64,000 bases of DNA from CAWCDJ01 sp963836015 (GTDB taxonomy: Bacteria; Acidobacteriota; Terriglobia; Bryobacterales; Bryobacteraceae), in NCBI GenBank assembly GCA_963836015.1, contig CAWIIF010000004.1:1426001-1490000 (forward strand), given 5' to 3'. This document shows positions 9,279 to 18,184 of this stretch, piece by piece. The notes below the pieces were generated by a model, which was not told the DNA's origin, did not search any database, and saw only the letters and a list, made by a program, of their open reading frames with translations. Each line of letters begins with the position of its first letter. The first letter of the stretch is position 1. Made by a program: the position numbers and the translations under genes.

Positions 9279-9621
9279 GTTCCATTCCTGTGATGCGGCC
9301 GATGGCGGCCACGAAGTCTTTCCAACTCTGCTGTTTCGAGCGCAGCGCCTGGCGTCCTTGGGGTGTCAGGCGATAATAACGGCGGCGACGCTGGTCGGGT
9401 TTCTCGACCCACTTGCCCTCGATCCAACCCTGGCTCTCGAGACGGTGCAGCAGAGGATAGAGCGAAGTGACGTGAAAGCTCACGGCGCCGCCGGAGCGGA
9501 CCTCGATCAGCTTCGATATGTCATAGCCGTGGCGGGGCTGGGCTTCGAGGAGCGAGAGGACCAGGAACTCGGCGCTCCCCTTCTTCCATTCGGCGTCGGT
9601 TTCGATATTGTTCTTGCCCAT
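9271..9621 (-). CDS. PadR family transcriptional regulator
   Basis: A 116-residue PadR protein with an N-terminal extension of about 15 residues before the helix SAEFLVLSLLEAQPRHGYDI. It continues VTSLYPLLHRLESQGWI and RRRRYYRLTPQGRQAL. It is the first gene of the operon with the 910-residue permease and overlaps it by 8 nt. An inverted repeat directly before the start codon may be its operator. Confidence 0.92.
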   Translation of the reverse strand: MGKNNIETDAEWKKGSAEFLVLSLLEAQPRHGYDISKLIEVRSGGAVSFHVTSLYPLLHRLESQGWIEGKWVEKPDQRRRRYYRLTPQGRQALRSKQQSWKDFVAAIGRITGMEHA

Positions 9622-9640
9622 ATATGAGAGTTAAACATAT
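9622..9640 (-). promoter_or_regulatory. possible PadR operator (ATATG-N9-CATAT)
   Basis: A 5-bp inverted repeat, ATATG (9622-9626) and CATAT (9636-9640), sits immediately upstream of the PadR start codon at 9621. PadR proteins often bind ATGT/ACAT-type palindromes. Position and symmetry support the call, but the arms are short. Confidence 0.3.
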
Positions 9641-9785
9641 CGACGTATGACCGGTCCGGTTGTTAGCAGGGGGTCATCCGTTCGGCACTGCGGCCCGGCA
9701 GGCCATAAGTGCCTTTTGCGCGGGCGAGCGGATCCTCAGCATGATTCATGCAGATCGCCGCTCGCGATAAGGCACATGTATCTTC

Positions 9786-10340
9786 CTATTGCCGCTCCCC
9801 CTCGTGGTCGTCCTCCGCGGCCGCTCCGGAAATCGTTCCCGTAAACTCACCCGTTTCGGAAAAGAGGACGGGGTTGTTTAAGGCGTCGGCCAACACCGGC
9901 AGCGCCGTCTCGGTATACGTAAGGACGCCCGATGCATTCTTGAAACGGCCGGTTCCACCGCTGATTTTGAAGGTCAAGGTACAGTGGCCCACCATATGCA
10001 CGAGATCGATGCAATCGCCTCCTTGCGTGAGATTGACCGTCAACAGACTCCCATCCTGGAAGCGAAGCAGGCCCACGCCCGCCGTCCTTTGAAAAAAGAG
10101 ACCCGAGCAAGTGCTGGACGGTTGCGGAGAAAGTGTGATAGCACTGACATTTCTGAAGGTAAACAGGCCGAGGGTGCCGTACCCGGCGACATTCTCTTCG
10201 GCGGTACTGGTGTTGGGCTGCTTCAGATCGATCGGGCTGGCCGAGCCGGTTCCCGAAAACACCATCTTTACGGGGTGTTGTGCGTAAGCGCTGGCGATAG
10301 TGAGAGTCACCATCAGCGCGATAGTTGCGAGGCATTTCAT
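9786..10340 (-). CDS. secreted protein of unknown function
   Basis: A 184-residue protein with signal peptide MKCLATIALMVTLTIASAYA. The mature part is beta-rich, with KMVFSGTGSASPIDL, GTLGLFTFRN and a terminal CTLTFKISGGTGRFKNASGV. The G(T/S)GRF.NASG pattern occurs in acidobacterial exported barrel-like proteins ('allene-oxide-cyclase-like'), but I cannot confirm a family. The ATG at 10340 has an AGGAA box 8 nt upstream, which decides it over longer frames. It is divergent from the sigma factor gene with about 100 bp between. Confidence 0.7.
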   Translation of the reverse strand: MKCLATIALMVTLTIASAYAQHPVKMVFSGTGSASPIDLKQPNTSTAEENVAGYGTLGLFTFRNVSAITLSPQPSSTCSGLFFQRTAGVGLLRFQDGSLLTVNLTQGGDCIDLVHMVGHCTLTFKISGGTGRFKNASGVLTYTETALPVLADALNNPVLFSETGEFTGTISGAAAEDDHEGERQ

Positions 10341-10442
10341 TTGTGTTTCCTGCTTTCTGGAGGAGATCATCTCCGTCCACCGGTACAGGCGGCATTGGCG
10401 CCCCAAATCCGGCCACGCTTTTCGTATATATTTGTTGATGCC

Positions 10443-11054
10443 TTGGGGGAACGGGGATCTATCGACGCACGCACGCCCGAAATCACCAATCTCTTGAGAG
10501 CTTGGGGAAACGGTGACGAGGCCGCCCTGGCCCGTCTCACGGAGCACGTCTATCCGGAACTGCGGCTCATGGCCCGCCGGTGCATGAAGAACGAGGCTCA
10601 GAGCAATACCCTGCAGGCCACCGCATTAGTCCATGAGGTCTACCTCCGCCTGGTGGACGTGACCAACGTGGAATGGCAGGCGCGCGCGCAGTTCTTTGCC
10701 ATCGCGGCCCAGATGATGCGGCGCATTCTGGTGGACGCCGCTCGCACGCGCGGCTCGCGGAGACGGGACGGAGTACCTCTCAAGGTGGATCTGGACGAAT
10801 CTGCCGTTTTGTCGCCCGGGGCCGAGCGGTCCATCCTGGCCCTCGACGAGGCCTTGACAGCGTTCTCCCGTATGGCGCCGCGCCAGGCAAAGGTGGTCGA
10901 ACTGCGTTATTTCGGTGGATTGACCGAGGAAGAAATCGAGGCGGCCCTTAAAATTTCGCCGCGCACCATCAGACGCGACTGGGATTTCGCCAAATCCTGG
11001 CTGATGCGCGAGCTCAACCATACAACAGGAAAGGCATCGGGACACTGTACATGA
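10443..11054 (+). CDS. ECF-type RNA polymerase sigma factor (TIGR02999-like)
   Basis: A protein of about 200 residues. Sigma region 2 is ITNLLRAWGNGDEAALARL through ATALVHEVYLRL and QFFAIAAQMMRRILVDAAR. Region 4 is VVELRYFGGLTEEEIEAAL and ISPRTIRRDWDFAKSWL. This is the acidobacterial/planctomycete ECF subgroup (TIGR02999) that usually lies next to Ser/Thr kinases. The start is uncertain: no ATG precedes the conserved part, so I take the TTG at 10443, with TATATA at 10425-10430 as a possible -10. Its stop overlaps the kinase start by ATGA. Confidence 0.85.
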   Translation: MGERGSIDARTPEITNLLRAWGNGDEAALARLTEHVYPELRLMARRCMKNEAQSNTLQATALVHEVYLRLVDVTNVEWQARAQFFAIAAQMMRRILVDAARTRGSRRRDGVPLKVDLDESAVLSPGAERSILALDEALTAFSRMAPRQAKVVELRYFGGLTEEEIEAALKISPRTIRRDWDFAKSWLMRELNHTTGKASGHCT

Positions 11055-13912
11055 CCCCGGAGCGTTTCCGGCAGATCGAAGAGCTGTATCACGAGGCTCG
11101 CGAGGCTACTGCCGAGGGGCGCGCGGCACTCCTGGCGCAGACAGATCCCGAATTGCGCCGCGAACTGGAATCGCTTTTCGCACAGCGCACGGGCGACGAC
11201 TTCCTGGAGCGGCCTGCGGTCCAGAACGCCCCGGAGCTGCTGGAGGACGCGGCCGTCACGGCAGTCGCTGCGGGGACTTGCCTGGGTCCTTACCGCATCG
11301 AAACCAAACTCGGCGAGGGCGGCATGGGCGAGGTGTATCGGGCGGTGGACACGCGACTAGGCCGCGCCGTAGCCGTCAAAACCACTCGCGAGCAGTTCAG
11401 CGCCAGGTTCGAGCGCGAGGCACGCGCGATCTCGGCGCTCAATCATCCCAATATCTGCACACTCCACGACGTTGGCCCCAACTACCTGGTGATGGAACTC
11501 GTGGAGGGCGAAACACTGGCGGCGCGGCTCAAAAACGGACCGCTCCCCTTCCAAGCAGTGCTCCTCTGCGGTTCCCAGATCGCGGCGGCACTGGTAGAGG
11601 CTCACGGCAAAGGCATCATTCACCGCGATCTCAAGCCCGGTAACATTATGATCGGGAAGTCCGGCGTAAAGGTTCTGGATTTCGGATTGGCGCGCGTGGG
11701 TCAGGATGAATCCGTCACCGGCAGCCAAATGATTGTGGGCACGCCCGCGTACATGGCTCCGGAGCAACGGGAGGGCAAACCGGCGGACGCACGCTCGGAT
11801 ATCTATTCATTCGGCTGCGTGCTCTACGAAACTTTGACCGGCGCGCGAGTGGGGTCGTCGCAGCAGAAGCGCATCCGGCCTCGAAAACTGGAGAGGATCG
11901 TAAACCGGTGTCTGGAACGAGACCCGGCGCGAAGGTGGCAGTCCGCCGCCGAATTGCAGCAGGAACTTGCGGCAGTCAGGCCGGTGAGCCGCCGGGCGTA
12001 CGCGGGCGCCGCCGTCGCGATTCTGCTACTGGCCGCGGCAGCGGGCTACTTTTCTCTTCACCGTCCGCCGAAACTCACGGCGAAGGACCCGGTGGTTCTG
12101 GGAGATTTCGAAAACAAGACCGGCGATCCGGTCTTTGACCAGACGCTTCGGCAGGGGCTGACGGTGCAACTGGAACAGTCCCCATTCCTCACCCTGGTTT
12201 CGGACCAGCAAATCCAGAACGTGTTGCGCTTCATGAACCGGCCGCCGGAGACGCGGCTGACTCGGGCGGTCTCCCGCGAGATCTGCGAGCGAACCGGCGG
12301 CAGCGCAGTTCTCGAAGGCTCCATCGCAAGCCTCGGCAGCCAGTACGTTTTATGGCTCAGGGCCCGGAATTGCCGGACCGGCGAGGTCCTCGCGGAAGAA
12401 CAGGCACAGACGGAAAGAAAAGAAGAGGTGCTGAAAGCGCTGAGCGGGATTGCGATTCAAATGAGGACGCGGCTGGGCGAGTCGCTGGCCAGCGTTCAAG
12501 AGCACTCGACGCCGCTGGAGCAGGCAACCACGCCGTCGCTGGAAGCTCTGCAAGCGTACAGTGCGGCAAAAATCGCCATGTACGCGGGTGGTGGTCCGGC
12601 CGCGATCCCGCATCTCCAGCAGGCCATCGCCATCGATCCGCAATTCGCGATGGCGCATGCCGATCTCGGGTTTATGTCGTGGAACATGGGGCAAACCGAT
12701 CTGGGAGCCGGGGAAGTCCGCATCGCCTACGGGCTTCGGGATCGCCTTAGCGATCGGGAGAGGCGCTACATCCTGATGCTCTACGACCGCCAGGTCACCG
12801 GGAACCTGCAGAAGGAGTTGCAGACTCTCGAATCGTGGGCGCAGACGTATCCTCGCGATGCGTATGCGCCCGGCATTATCGCCGGTTGGGTCACCTTCGG
12901 TACCGGCCAGTATGAAAGGGGGATTCAAGCCTCGCAAGAGGCCATACGGCTCAATCCGGAGATCCCATTCCCGTATGGGGGCGTGGCCTTCCACAATCTT
13001 CTCCTTGGGCGATTCACCCAGGCCGAGGAGGCCCTGCAGGTGGCGGCAGAGCACAAAATGGAAATCCCGGAAATTCTGGTCATCCGTTACTACCTCGCGT
13101 TTCTGAAGGGCGACCAGGCGGGAATGGAGCGCGAAATCGCGCGCGCTCCCGCAGAGCATGCCGAGGACTGGATGTCGCACAATCAGGCCCTGGTGCTCGC
13201 CCGTTCGGGACGAATGCGGGAGGCCAGGAGCATGTGGGAGCGGGCAATCGCATCGGCGCAGCAAGGCGGCAAGCATGAGACTGCAGCGATCTATGCCGCC
13301 GCGGAGGCGGCGTGCGAAGCGCATTGTGGAAATTGGGCATTGGCGAAGAAGCGCGCTCAGGCGGCATTGGACCTTGCCAGGGGCCGCGATGTGGAGTACG
13401 CCGCCGCCTTTGCGCTGGCGAGGTCAGGCGAGCTTTCAGTGTCCCGAAGGCTCGCCACCGACCTGGAGAAACGCTTCCCGGAGGATACCCCTGTGCAATT
13501 CGAGTATCTTCCCACGTTGGATGCTCTTTTCGCACTCGCTCATCGGGCGCCTTTGGACGCAGTCGAGCGGCTGCAACGGGCCGTTCCCTACGACTTCGCC
13601 ATGCCGGGCACTGCGTACTTTGGCAGGTTCGGAGGCCTCTATCCCGCGTATATGCGCGGGGAGGCGTACCTCGCAGCAGGACGCGGCCAGGAGGCCGCGG
13701 CAGAGTTTCAAAAAGTCCTCAATCACCGCGGCATCGTCCTCGCCGATCCTATCGGCGCCCTCGTGCACCTGCAACTGGGCAGAGCATACGTTGTCTCGGG
13801 CGACAAGACCAAGGCTAAAAACGCCTATAAGGACTTCCTCACGCTCTGGAAGGAAGCCGACCCGGACATCCCCGTCCTCAAACAGGCCAGCGCAGAATAC
13901 GCGAAGCTATAG
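11051..13912 (+). CDS. membrane Ser/Thr protein kinase with TolB-like and TPR sensor region
   Basis: A 953-residue receptor kinase. The kinase domain is at about 80-308: glycine loop LGEGGMGEVYRA (88-98), VAVK lysine K110, HRDLKPGN (191-198), DFG (210-212) and MAPE (235-238). One TM is at about 315-335, then a TolB/FlgO-like domain (345-470), then TPR repeats to the end. The region between the APE motif and the final arginine (RRW, 294-296) is short: the usual loop of about 25 residues after LTG is missing. It is translationally coupled to the ECF sigma gene, so it may be the signal input controlling that sigma factor, possibly by phosphorylation. Confidence 0.9.
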   Translation: MTPERFRQIEELYHEAREATAEGRAALLAQTDPELRRELESLFAQRTGDDFLERPAVQNAPELLEDAAVTAVAAGTCLGPYRIETKLGEGGMGEVYRAVDTRLGRAVAVKTTREQFSARFEREARAISALNHPNICTLHDVGPNYLVMELVEGETLAARLKNGPLPFQAVLLCGSQIAAALVEAHGKGIIHRDLKPGNIMIGKSGVKVLDFGLARVGQDESVTGSQMIVGTPAYMAPEQREGKPADARSDIYSFGCVLYETLTGARVGSSQQKRIRPRKLERIVNRCLERDPARRWQSAAELQQELAAVRPVSRRAYAGAAVAILLLAAAAGYFSLHRPPKLTAKDPVVLGDFENKTGDPVFDQTLRQGLTVQLEQSPFLTLVSDQQIQNVLRFMNRPPETRLTRAVSREICERTGGSAVLEGSIASLGSQYVLWLRARNCRTGEVLAEEQAQTERKEEVLKALSGIAIQMRTRLGESLASVQEHSTPLEQATTPSLEALQAYSAAKIAMYAGGGPAAIPHLQQAIAIDPQFAMAHADLGFMSWNMGQTDLGAGEVRIAYGLRDRLSDRERRYILMLYDRQVTGNLQKELQTLESWAQTYPRDAYAPGIIAGWVTFGTGQYERGIQASQEAIRLNPEIPFPYGGVAFHNLLLGRFTQAEEALQVAAEHKMEIPEILVIRYYLAFLKGDQAGMEREIARAPAEHAEDWMSHNQALVLARSGRMREARSMWERAIASAQQGGKHETAAIYAAAEAACEAHCGNWALAKKRAQAALDLARGRDVEYAAAFALARSGELSVSRRLATDLEKRFPEDTPVQFEYLPTLDALFALAHRAPLDAVERLQRAVPYDFAMPGTAYFGRFGGLYPAYMRGEAYLAAGRGQEAAAEFQKVLNHRGIVLADPIGALVHLQLGRAYVVSGDKTKAKNAYKDFLTLWKEADPDIPVLKQASAEYAKL

Positions 13913-13961
13913 TCCGCAGTTCCCTTCAAGCCTGCGGAAAGCGGAGGCTCGGGGCGCAGGC

Positions 13962-14315
13962 CTACTTCCTTCCGCCGAAACTCTTGAGTGCGACCTCTTC
14001 GTTGGTGTAAGTCTCGAAAACGGTGAGAAGCTTGGTTATCTGCAGAAGGTCGTTCACTCTCTTTTGCAGGTTCAACAGTTTCATCTGGCCGCCTCTGCTG
14101 GTGACGGTTGCATAGCTGCCGATTAACTGGCCTAGCCCCGAACTATCGATGTAGCTGACCTCGGCTAGATTCAACAGAAGGTTCTTCTGATTGCCGGCGA
14201 GCGCCTCTCGGATGGAGTCTCGCAAATCAGCCAGGGATTCACCCAGGGTGATGCGACCGCTGATATCCAGAATCGTCGCATCCGCAGTCTCGCGAATATC
14301 GATTTTCAAGCTCAT
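13962..14315 (-). CDS. STAS-domain anti-sigma factor antagonist
   Basis: A 117-residue single STAS domain of the SpoIIAA/RsbV type. It has GRITLGESLADLR, LLLNLAEVSYIDSSGLGQL with the phosphorylatable serine pair at D-S-S-G, and a closing helix. In such systems the unphosphorylated protein frees a sigma factor from a kinase/anti-sigma factor. No HPK-type anti-sigma kinase is adjacent. It is convergent with the Ser/Thr kinase gene, with about 50 bp between their ends. Confidence 0.9.
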   Translation of the reverse strand: MSLKIDIRETADATILDISGRITLGESLADLRDSIREALAGNQKNLLLNLAEVSYIDSSGLGQLIGSYATVTSRGGQMKLLNLQKRVNDLLQITKLLTVFETYTNEEVALKSFGGRK

Positions 14316-14464
14316 CGAACAAATTCCTTCCGCCGGACCCCTTCCCCTAAGGTAGGGTGGTTGCCACGTGGCGTAATGGCGCCCGGGATGATCGGATCAG
14401 GGCCCCACTCCGATCCTACATGAGATCAGTGTGAATACCAAGGATTCACCGAGGGTCGTCCCTA

Positions 14465-15232
14465 ATGACGATATACCCTGTCGTGGTACACTCGGTGGCC
14501 ACAATGCGACGCGGCGAATACGGTTACGATGCGCCTTACGCATTGGTGGCTTTTGGAGCTTTGGCGGTTATCAGCGGTCTTGGCGCGGCCATCGCCTGGT
14601 GGCGCATGCCAATTCGGGCCGCCACCTCCTTCACGCTGTATTTTGTTCTGTTCCTGGCCAACACGACCAGCTTTTTCTACACCACCCGGCGTGGCAAATT
14701 CCTCGAGTGGGAGCGCATTCTGGATCGTCTTCACCTGCGGGGCGACGAGATGGTGCTCGATATGGGGTGCGGCCGAGGCGCGGTGCTGACGGCCGTAGCA
14801 CGCAGGTTGACCACGGGCAGGGTGACAGGGGTGGATATCTGGAGTACAACGGACCAGTCGGGCAATGCGAAGGACGTTGCCCTTCGAAACGCGTCGCTGG
14901 AAGGCGTTAGCGATCGTGTGCATATCGAAACCGCTGACATGCGGGCCCTTCCATTTCCGGATGCAACTTTCGATCTGGTGGTATCGAGCTTGGCGATACA
15001 CAACATTCGATCGAATGCCGGTCGCAAGCGGGCGATCGCCGAAGGGTTCCGGGTCGTGAAACCCGGAGGCAGGATGGTGATCGCGGATATCCGTGCTACG
15101 GCGGTGTATGCGGACGCTTTGCGGGCGCTCGGCGCGTCGAAGGTGGAGCGCCAACGGTTTGGCTGGAGATTTTGGTGGGGCAATCCAGTCGCGGCCACAA
15201 CCCTCCTCACGGCTTCAAAACCCCGGCATTGA
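14465..15232 (+). CDS. membrane-anchored class I SAM-dependent methyltransferase
   Basis: A 255-residue protein with two hydrophobic segments in the first 70 residues (YALVAFGALAVISGLGAAIA; FTLYFVLFLANTTSFFY), then a Rossmann methyltransferase. Motif I is VLDMGCGRGAVL, motif II VTGVDIW, motif III TADMRALPF, and motif post-I FDLVVSSLAIHNI with the late VKPGGRMVIADI. The substrate is unknown; related proteins are often annotated as methyltransferase type 11. An alternative start is the ATG at 14504. It lies directly upstream of the PadR gene at 15267, whose -35 box overlaps this stop codon. Confidence 0.82.
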   Translation: MTIYPVVVHSVATMRRGEYGYDAPYALVAFGALAVISGLGAAIAWWRMPIRAATSFTLYFVLFLANTTSFFYTTRRGKFLEWERILDRLHLRGDEMVLDMGCGRGAVLTAVARRLTTGRVTGVDIWSTTDQSGNAKDVALRNASLEGVSDRVHIETADMRALPFPDATFDLVVSSLAIHNIRSNAGRKRAIAEGFRVVKPGGRMVIADIRATAVYADALRALGASKVERQRFGWRFWWGNPVAATTLLTASKPRH

Positions 15233-15268
15233 CTCCGCTCCTTATTTGTCTTACGATGTTGGACAAAT
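15229..15268 (+). promoter_or_regulatory. promoter and palindromic operator of PadR gene, leaderless layout
   Basis: TTGACT (15229-15234), a 17-nt spacer and TACGAT (15252-15257) form a good sigma-70 promoter ending 9 nt before the PadR ATG. A perfect inverted repeat ATTTGTC-N11-GACAAAT (15244-15250/15262-15268) covers the -10 box and runs into the start codon. PadR bound there would block polymerase, so autorepression is the natural reading. Confidence 0.6.
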
Positions 15269-15644
15269 GGCTAGAATGGATTCGATCGGCCAGTTCGAAC
15301 AGCTGGTGCTCACGGCAATCCTGACGTTGCACGACGATGCCTACGGGGTCACGATTCACTCCAAGGTGCAGGAACTGGCCGGGCCCAAGTCAGTCTCGCT
15401 CGGGGCGGTCTACGTCACACTCGATCGATTGGAAGACAAGGGCTTTGTGGCGTCCTGGATGTCGGACCCTACACCCGAGCGCGGTGGCCGCGCCAAACGG
15501 TGTTACCGGCTGGAAGCCCTCGGCGAACGGGCTTTGCAGGAATCGGCGGTCACGGCGAAGCGTATTTGGGACGGGATCGTGGAAGTGTGGGGCAAGGAAT
15601 GGGCCAGGGAATGGGGCAAGCGGTGGGGGAAAGAGGCGGGCTGA
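15267..15644 (+). CDS. PadR family transcriptional regulator
   Basis: A 125-residue PadR protein: QFEQLVLTAILTLHDDAYGV, VSLGAVYVTLDRLEDKGFV and GGRAKRCYRLEALG. It is closely similar in build to the PadR at 2489, sharing ATPERGGRAKR-type wording. The C-terminal tail is a Trp/Lys/Gly run (WGKEWAREWGKRWGKE) that may form an amphipathic helix. It overlaps the following membrane-protein gene by 1 nt (TGATG). The start is set by the leaderless promoter and the conserved N-terminus. Confidence 0.9.
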   Translation: MARMDSIGQFEQLVLTAILTLHDDAYGVTIHSKVQELAGPKSVSLGAVYVTLDRLEDKGFVASWMSDPTPERGGRAKRCYRLEALGERALQESAVTAKRIWDGIVEVWGKEWAREWGKRWGKEAG

Positions 15645-16324
15645 TGAGTTCCGGCCCGTCCAAGATCGCTGAGGCGATCGCCGGAGTCCTCGTTCCGCCG
15701 GCCTGCCGCGAGGAGGTACTGGGCGATCTGCACGAGCGCTACCTCTCCGGGGGCCAATACGCGGCGGACGCGTTGCGCACGGTTCCACTCGTGATCCTCA
15801 GCAGAATCCGCCGCACTGCGGACCCGCAGGTACTCCTGATGCAGGCTTTCGCCTGGTACATGTCGTTCCTCGGCGCGGCACGGCTTCAGGATGCGGCACT
15901 TCTGACGGAGCCATGGGGACAGGCGCGCCTCGCGATTCCCGCGGCTATGGCAATGCTAGGTTTGATCCTGGAGGACACGTATGCGAAACCCGGGCGGCGA
16001 TCATCGTTGAAGCTGGCCCTAGGTCCCGTGCTGGGCCTCGGATTCGCGCTCGCGTCGCAAGGCATCTTCCGCGTCAGCAACCCGAGCCTGGCGGTTCCGA
16101 ACTGGATTATGCTTTACGGATCCGCCGCCGGCTTACTCTTGTCGTCGGCTGTCCGGATCCTCTTTCCGCCGGCGAGCGATCAACTCCAGGGAGCCAATGT
16201 CCCGGCGGATTGGCTGAAGCGGTCCGGCGGATCGCCAGGAAATGACCGGGCGGCGCTTCCGAAAGCCAGGATTGCCGCTGTCCTGTTGGTGCTGTTGATT
16301 GCATACCTGGCATGGAAGAACTGA
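15644..16324 (+). CDS. small membrane protein paired with PadR (GDL-E motif)
   Basis: A 226-residue protein. The N-terminal cytoplasmic segment carries CREEVLGDLHERYLSGGQY, matching the GDLLEERARG motif of the protein at 2821-3426. It is followed by about five hydrophobic segments and ends in AAVLLVLLIAYLAWKN. Like its counterpart it lies directly behind a PadR gene (TGATG overlap) and lacks a MacB/FtsX domain. I regard the two as one family of PadR-linked membrane proteins of unknown function. Confidence 0.65.
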   Translation: MSSGPSKIAEAIAGVLVPPACREEVLGDLHERYLSGGQYAADALRTVPLVILSRIRRTADPQVLLMQAFAWYMSFLGAARLQDAALLTEPWGQARLAIPAAMAMLGLILEDTYAKPGRRSSLKLALGPVLGLGFALASQGIFRVSNPSLAVPNWIMLYGSAAGLLLSSAVRILFPPASDQLQGANVPADWLKRSGGSPGNDRAALPKARIAAVLLVLLIAYLAWKN

Positions 16325-16544
16325 CGCGGTTCGCCATGGACCTGCCGCACGCCTGATCCTCCAGTCTCTCCTGATGGATCGCTTCCTACTTGTGAAGAAT
16401 AAAGAGTCGTCGGTCTGCGGTATGGAATCGGAGTTAGAAGCTGAAAACCGGGGACCTCGCCATCAATGTGGTATTTGTCGCCGTCGCAAACGAGCGGCTC
16501 ATCTCAATGCTCATCGATGGCAAGGCGAACTCGGGGTCACCCTG

Positions 16545-16970
16545 ATGGCAGTGCCCGACAAGCCGCAGAACCGCGTCGAGTTTTCCGGGCACGTCCCTGA
16601 TCAAAACACCCAGCTAGCCTTGCAGAGGAGCTTCCTGGCGGCTGAACGGACGCTGATGGCGTGGATTCGCACATCGATTTCCATGATCGGCTTTGGTTTT
16701 ACTCTGGCAAAGCTCTTTCAATCGCTTGCCGACGCGCACGTCCTCGTCAAAGGTCCTGCGGGAAGGGTCTGGACCGCGGAAGGCGTGGGCATGTTGCTGA
16801 TCTCACTCGGAACTTTCTCCTTGTTGTTTGCAGTTCTCGATCATCGCCGCGAGTTGAAGCAGTTGCAAGCCGCCGGTTTGCGGCCGCGGTTCAGCCTGAC
16901 CATGGCTGTGGCATCGGTACTTGCCATCCTCGGGGTCATGGCCTTACTTTCGCTCGAGGTGAAGTTCTGA
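16545..16970 (+). CDS. DUF202 (YidH-like) membrane protein
   Basis: A 141-residue inner-membrane protein with the DUF202 signature RSFLAAERTLMAWIRTSIS and GFGFTLAKLF, then two more TM segments (MLLISLGTFSLLFAVL; MAVASVLAILGVMALLSL). The family is widespread and its function is not settled. I use the ATG at 16545 because it immediately precedes conserved sequence; longer frames upstream show no similarity. The 220 bp before it hold nothing I can support. Confidence 0.85.
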   Translation: MAVPDKPQNRVEFSGHVPDQNTQLALQRSFLAAERTLMAWIRTSISMIGFGFTLAKLFQSLADAHVLVKGPAGRVWTAEGVGMLLISLGTFSLLFAVLDHRRELKQLQAAGLRPRFSLTMAVASVLAILGVMALLSLEVKF

Positions 16971-17013
16971 GCGATTGCCTTCCCGCTACGGCCGAAGGTT
17001 TACGGCGCACTGG

Positions 17014-18102
17014 TCAGAGCTGCCGCATCATCGCCTTAATCTGACCCACGGCGTAACCCCATCCGCCGCGCTGACCCGGGTCTCCTGGAAACTCCGGGAC
17101 GTGGTCCGGGTGAAGCAGCCGCGGATATCCCGTGGCATGCAGTGCGCGAAGGCACGCCAGCATGTCGTTGTCACCCGCGTCGATGAACGTCTCCGTGTAT
17201 TTCTGGCGAGGGACCTCCATCAGGACGTTGCGAAAGTGCACGTGGTTGATCTGGTCCCGCCGGCCGAACCACTGGATGTTCTCGATCACGTTGTATCCCA
17301 TCTCGCGGGTAACGCCGGTGTCGAAGGTGATTCCGTTCGCCGGGCTGCGAACGATGTCGCAGACACGCCGCAGTCCATCGACGGAGCCGAGAATCTGCTC
17401 GATGCCGCGATATTTCGGGGGCGGCGGATCATTCGGATGCACGGCCAGCCGGACGCCGGCGCGCTCCGCGACGGGGACCACCGCCTTGAGGAAGCGCTCG
17501 TACCGGGTCCAAAGCTGGGCGGCGGTGTGCTCGCCGATATCCGGCAGCGGCGGCAGGTTGCGGCTTCGATCGTAATCGTGTGCCGCCAGCAAGGAGCCTC
17601 CGCGGCCCGGCTTCTTGTAATAGCCGCCCATCGCTCGCAGGGCATACCAGTTGTATTCCACTACCGGGATGCCGACTTTGCCCGCGACGCGAATCGACTC
17701 GCAGACATTCTCGATGTCCTTGTCCGCGCCGGGCCGGCCGAGGACCGCATCGCGGAAATCGTGGAGCATGAGATTGCCCACTTTGAGACCGAACGATTCC
17801 ACGCGGTCTTTGATACGGCGGATGTCGTCCTCTTTCCAGGGAGGCTCGGCATGGTCGCCTTCCATCTTCACGACCCGCCCTTCGTCCGAGTAGGTGGGGC
17901 CCCCGGGTCCGCTGGTGGTGACCCACTCGACTCCCAAAAAGGCGATGAAATTGAGGGCCTGGTCGGACAGGCTGGAGGCGGGCATCGTGAGCTTGATTGC
18001 GCCTTTCAATTCGGCGGCATTCCCGTCCGGGGCGAATGGGGACGGCAGCGCGAGCGCGCCTGTGGCGGTCAGGAGGCCGCGCCGCGAAATCGGATGCGTC
18101 AT
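17014..18102 (-). CDS. exported UxuA (mannonate dehydratase)-like TIM-barrel protein
   Basis: A 362-residue protein with a twin-arginine leader (MTHPISRRGLLTATGALALP) followed by a UxuA-like barrel. Visible family motifs are LAVHPNDPP, ANGITFDTG, INHVHFRN, HPDHVPEF and a closing GWGYAVGQIKAMM. UxuA dehydrates D-mannonate to 2-keto-3-deoxygluconate in hexuronate breakdown and is normally cytoplasmic. A Tat leader is unusual for that role, so the true substrate may differ. The start at 18102 is set by the leader. It is not in an obvious operon. Confidence 0.8.
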   Translation of the reverse strand: MTHPISRRGLLTATGALALPSPFAPDGNAAELKGAIKLTMPASSLSDQALNFIAFLGVEWVTTSGPGGPTYSDEGRVVKMEGDHAEPPWKEDDIRRIKDRVESFGLKVGNLMLHDFRDAVLGRPGADKDIENVCESIRVAGKVGIPVVEYNWYALRAMGGYYKKPGRGGSLLAAHDYDRSRNLPPLPDIGEHTAAQLWTRYERFLKAVVPVAERAGVRLAVHPNDPPPPKYRGIEQILGSVDGLRRVCDIVRSPANGITFDTGVTREMGYNVIENIQWFGRRDQINHVHFRNVLMEVPRQKYTETFIDAGDNDMLACLRALHATGYPRLLHPDHVPEFPGDPGQRGGWGYAVGQIKAMMRQL

Positions 18103-18184
18103 GCGCGGAAGGGTACCACGCGTTGACCAGGCATGCAACGCAGGCCCGATGTGAATATGAAGGGAGGCAGCCTCGAGGGAAGAC

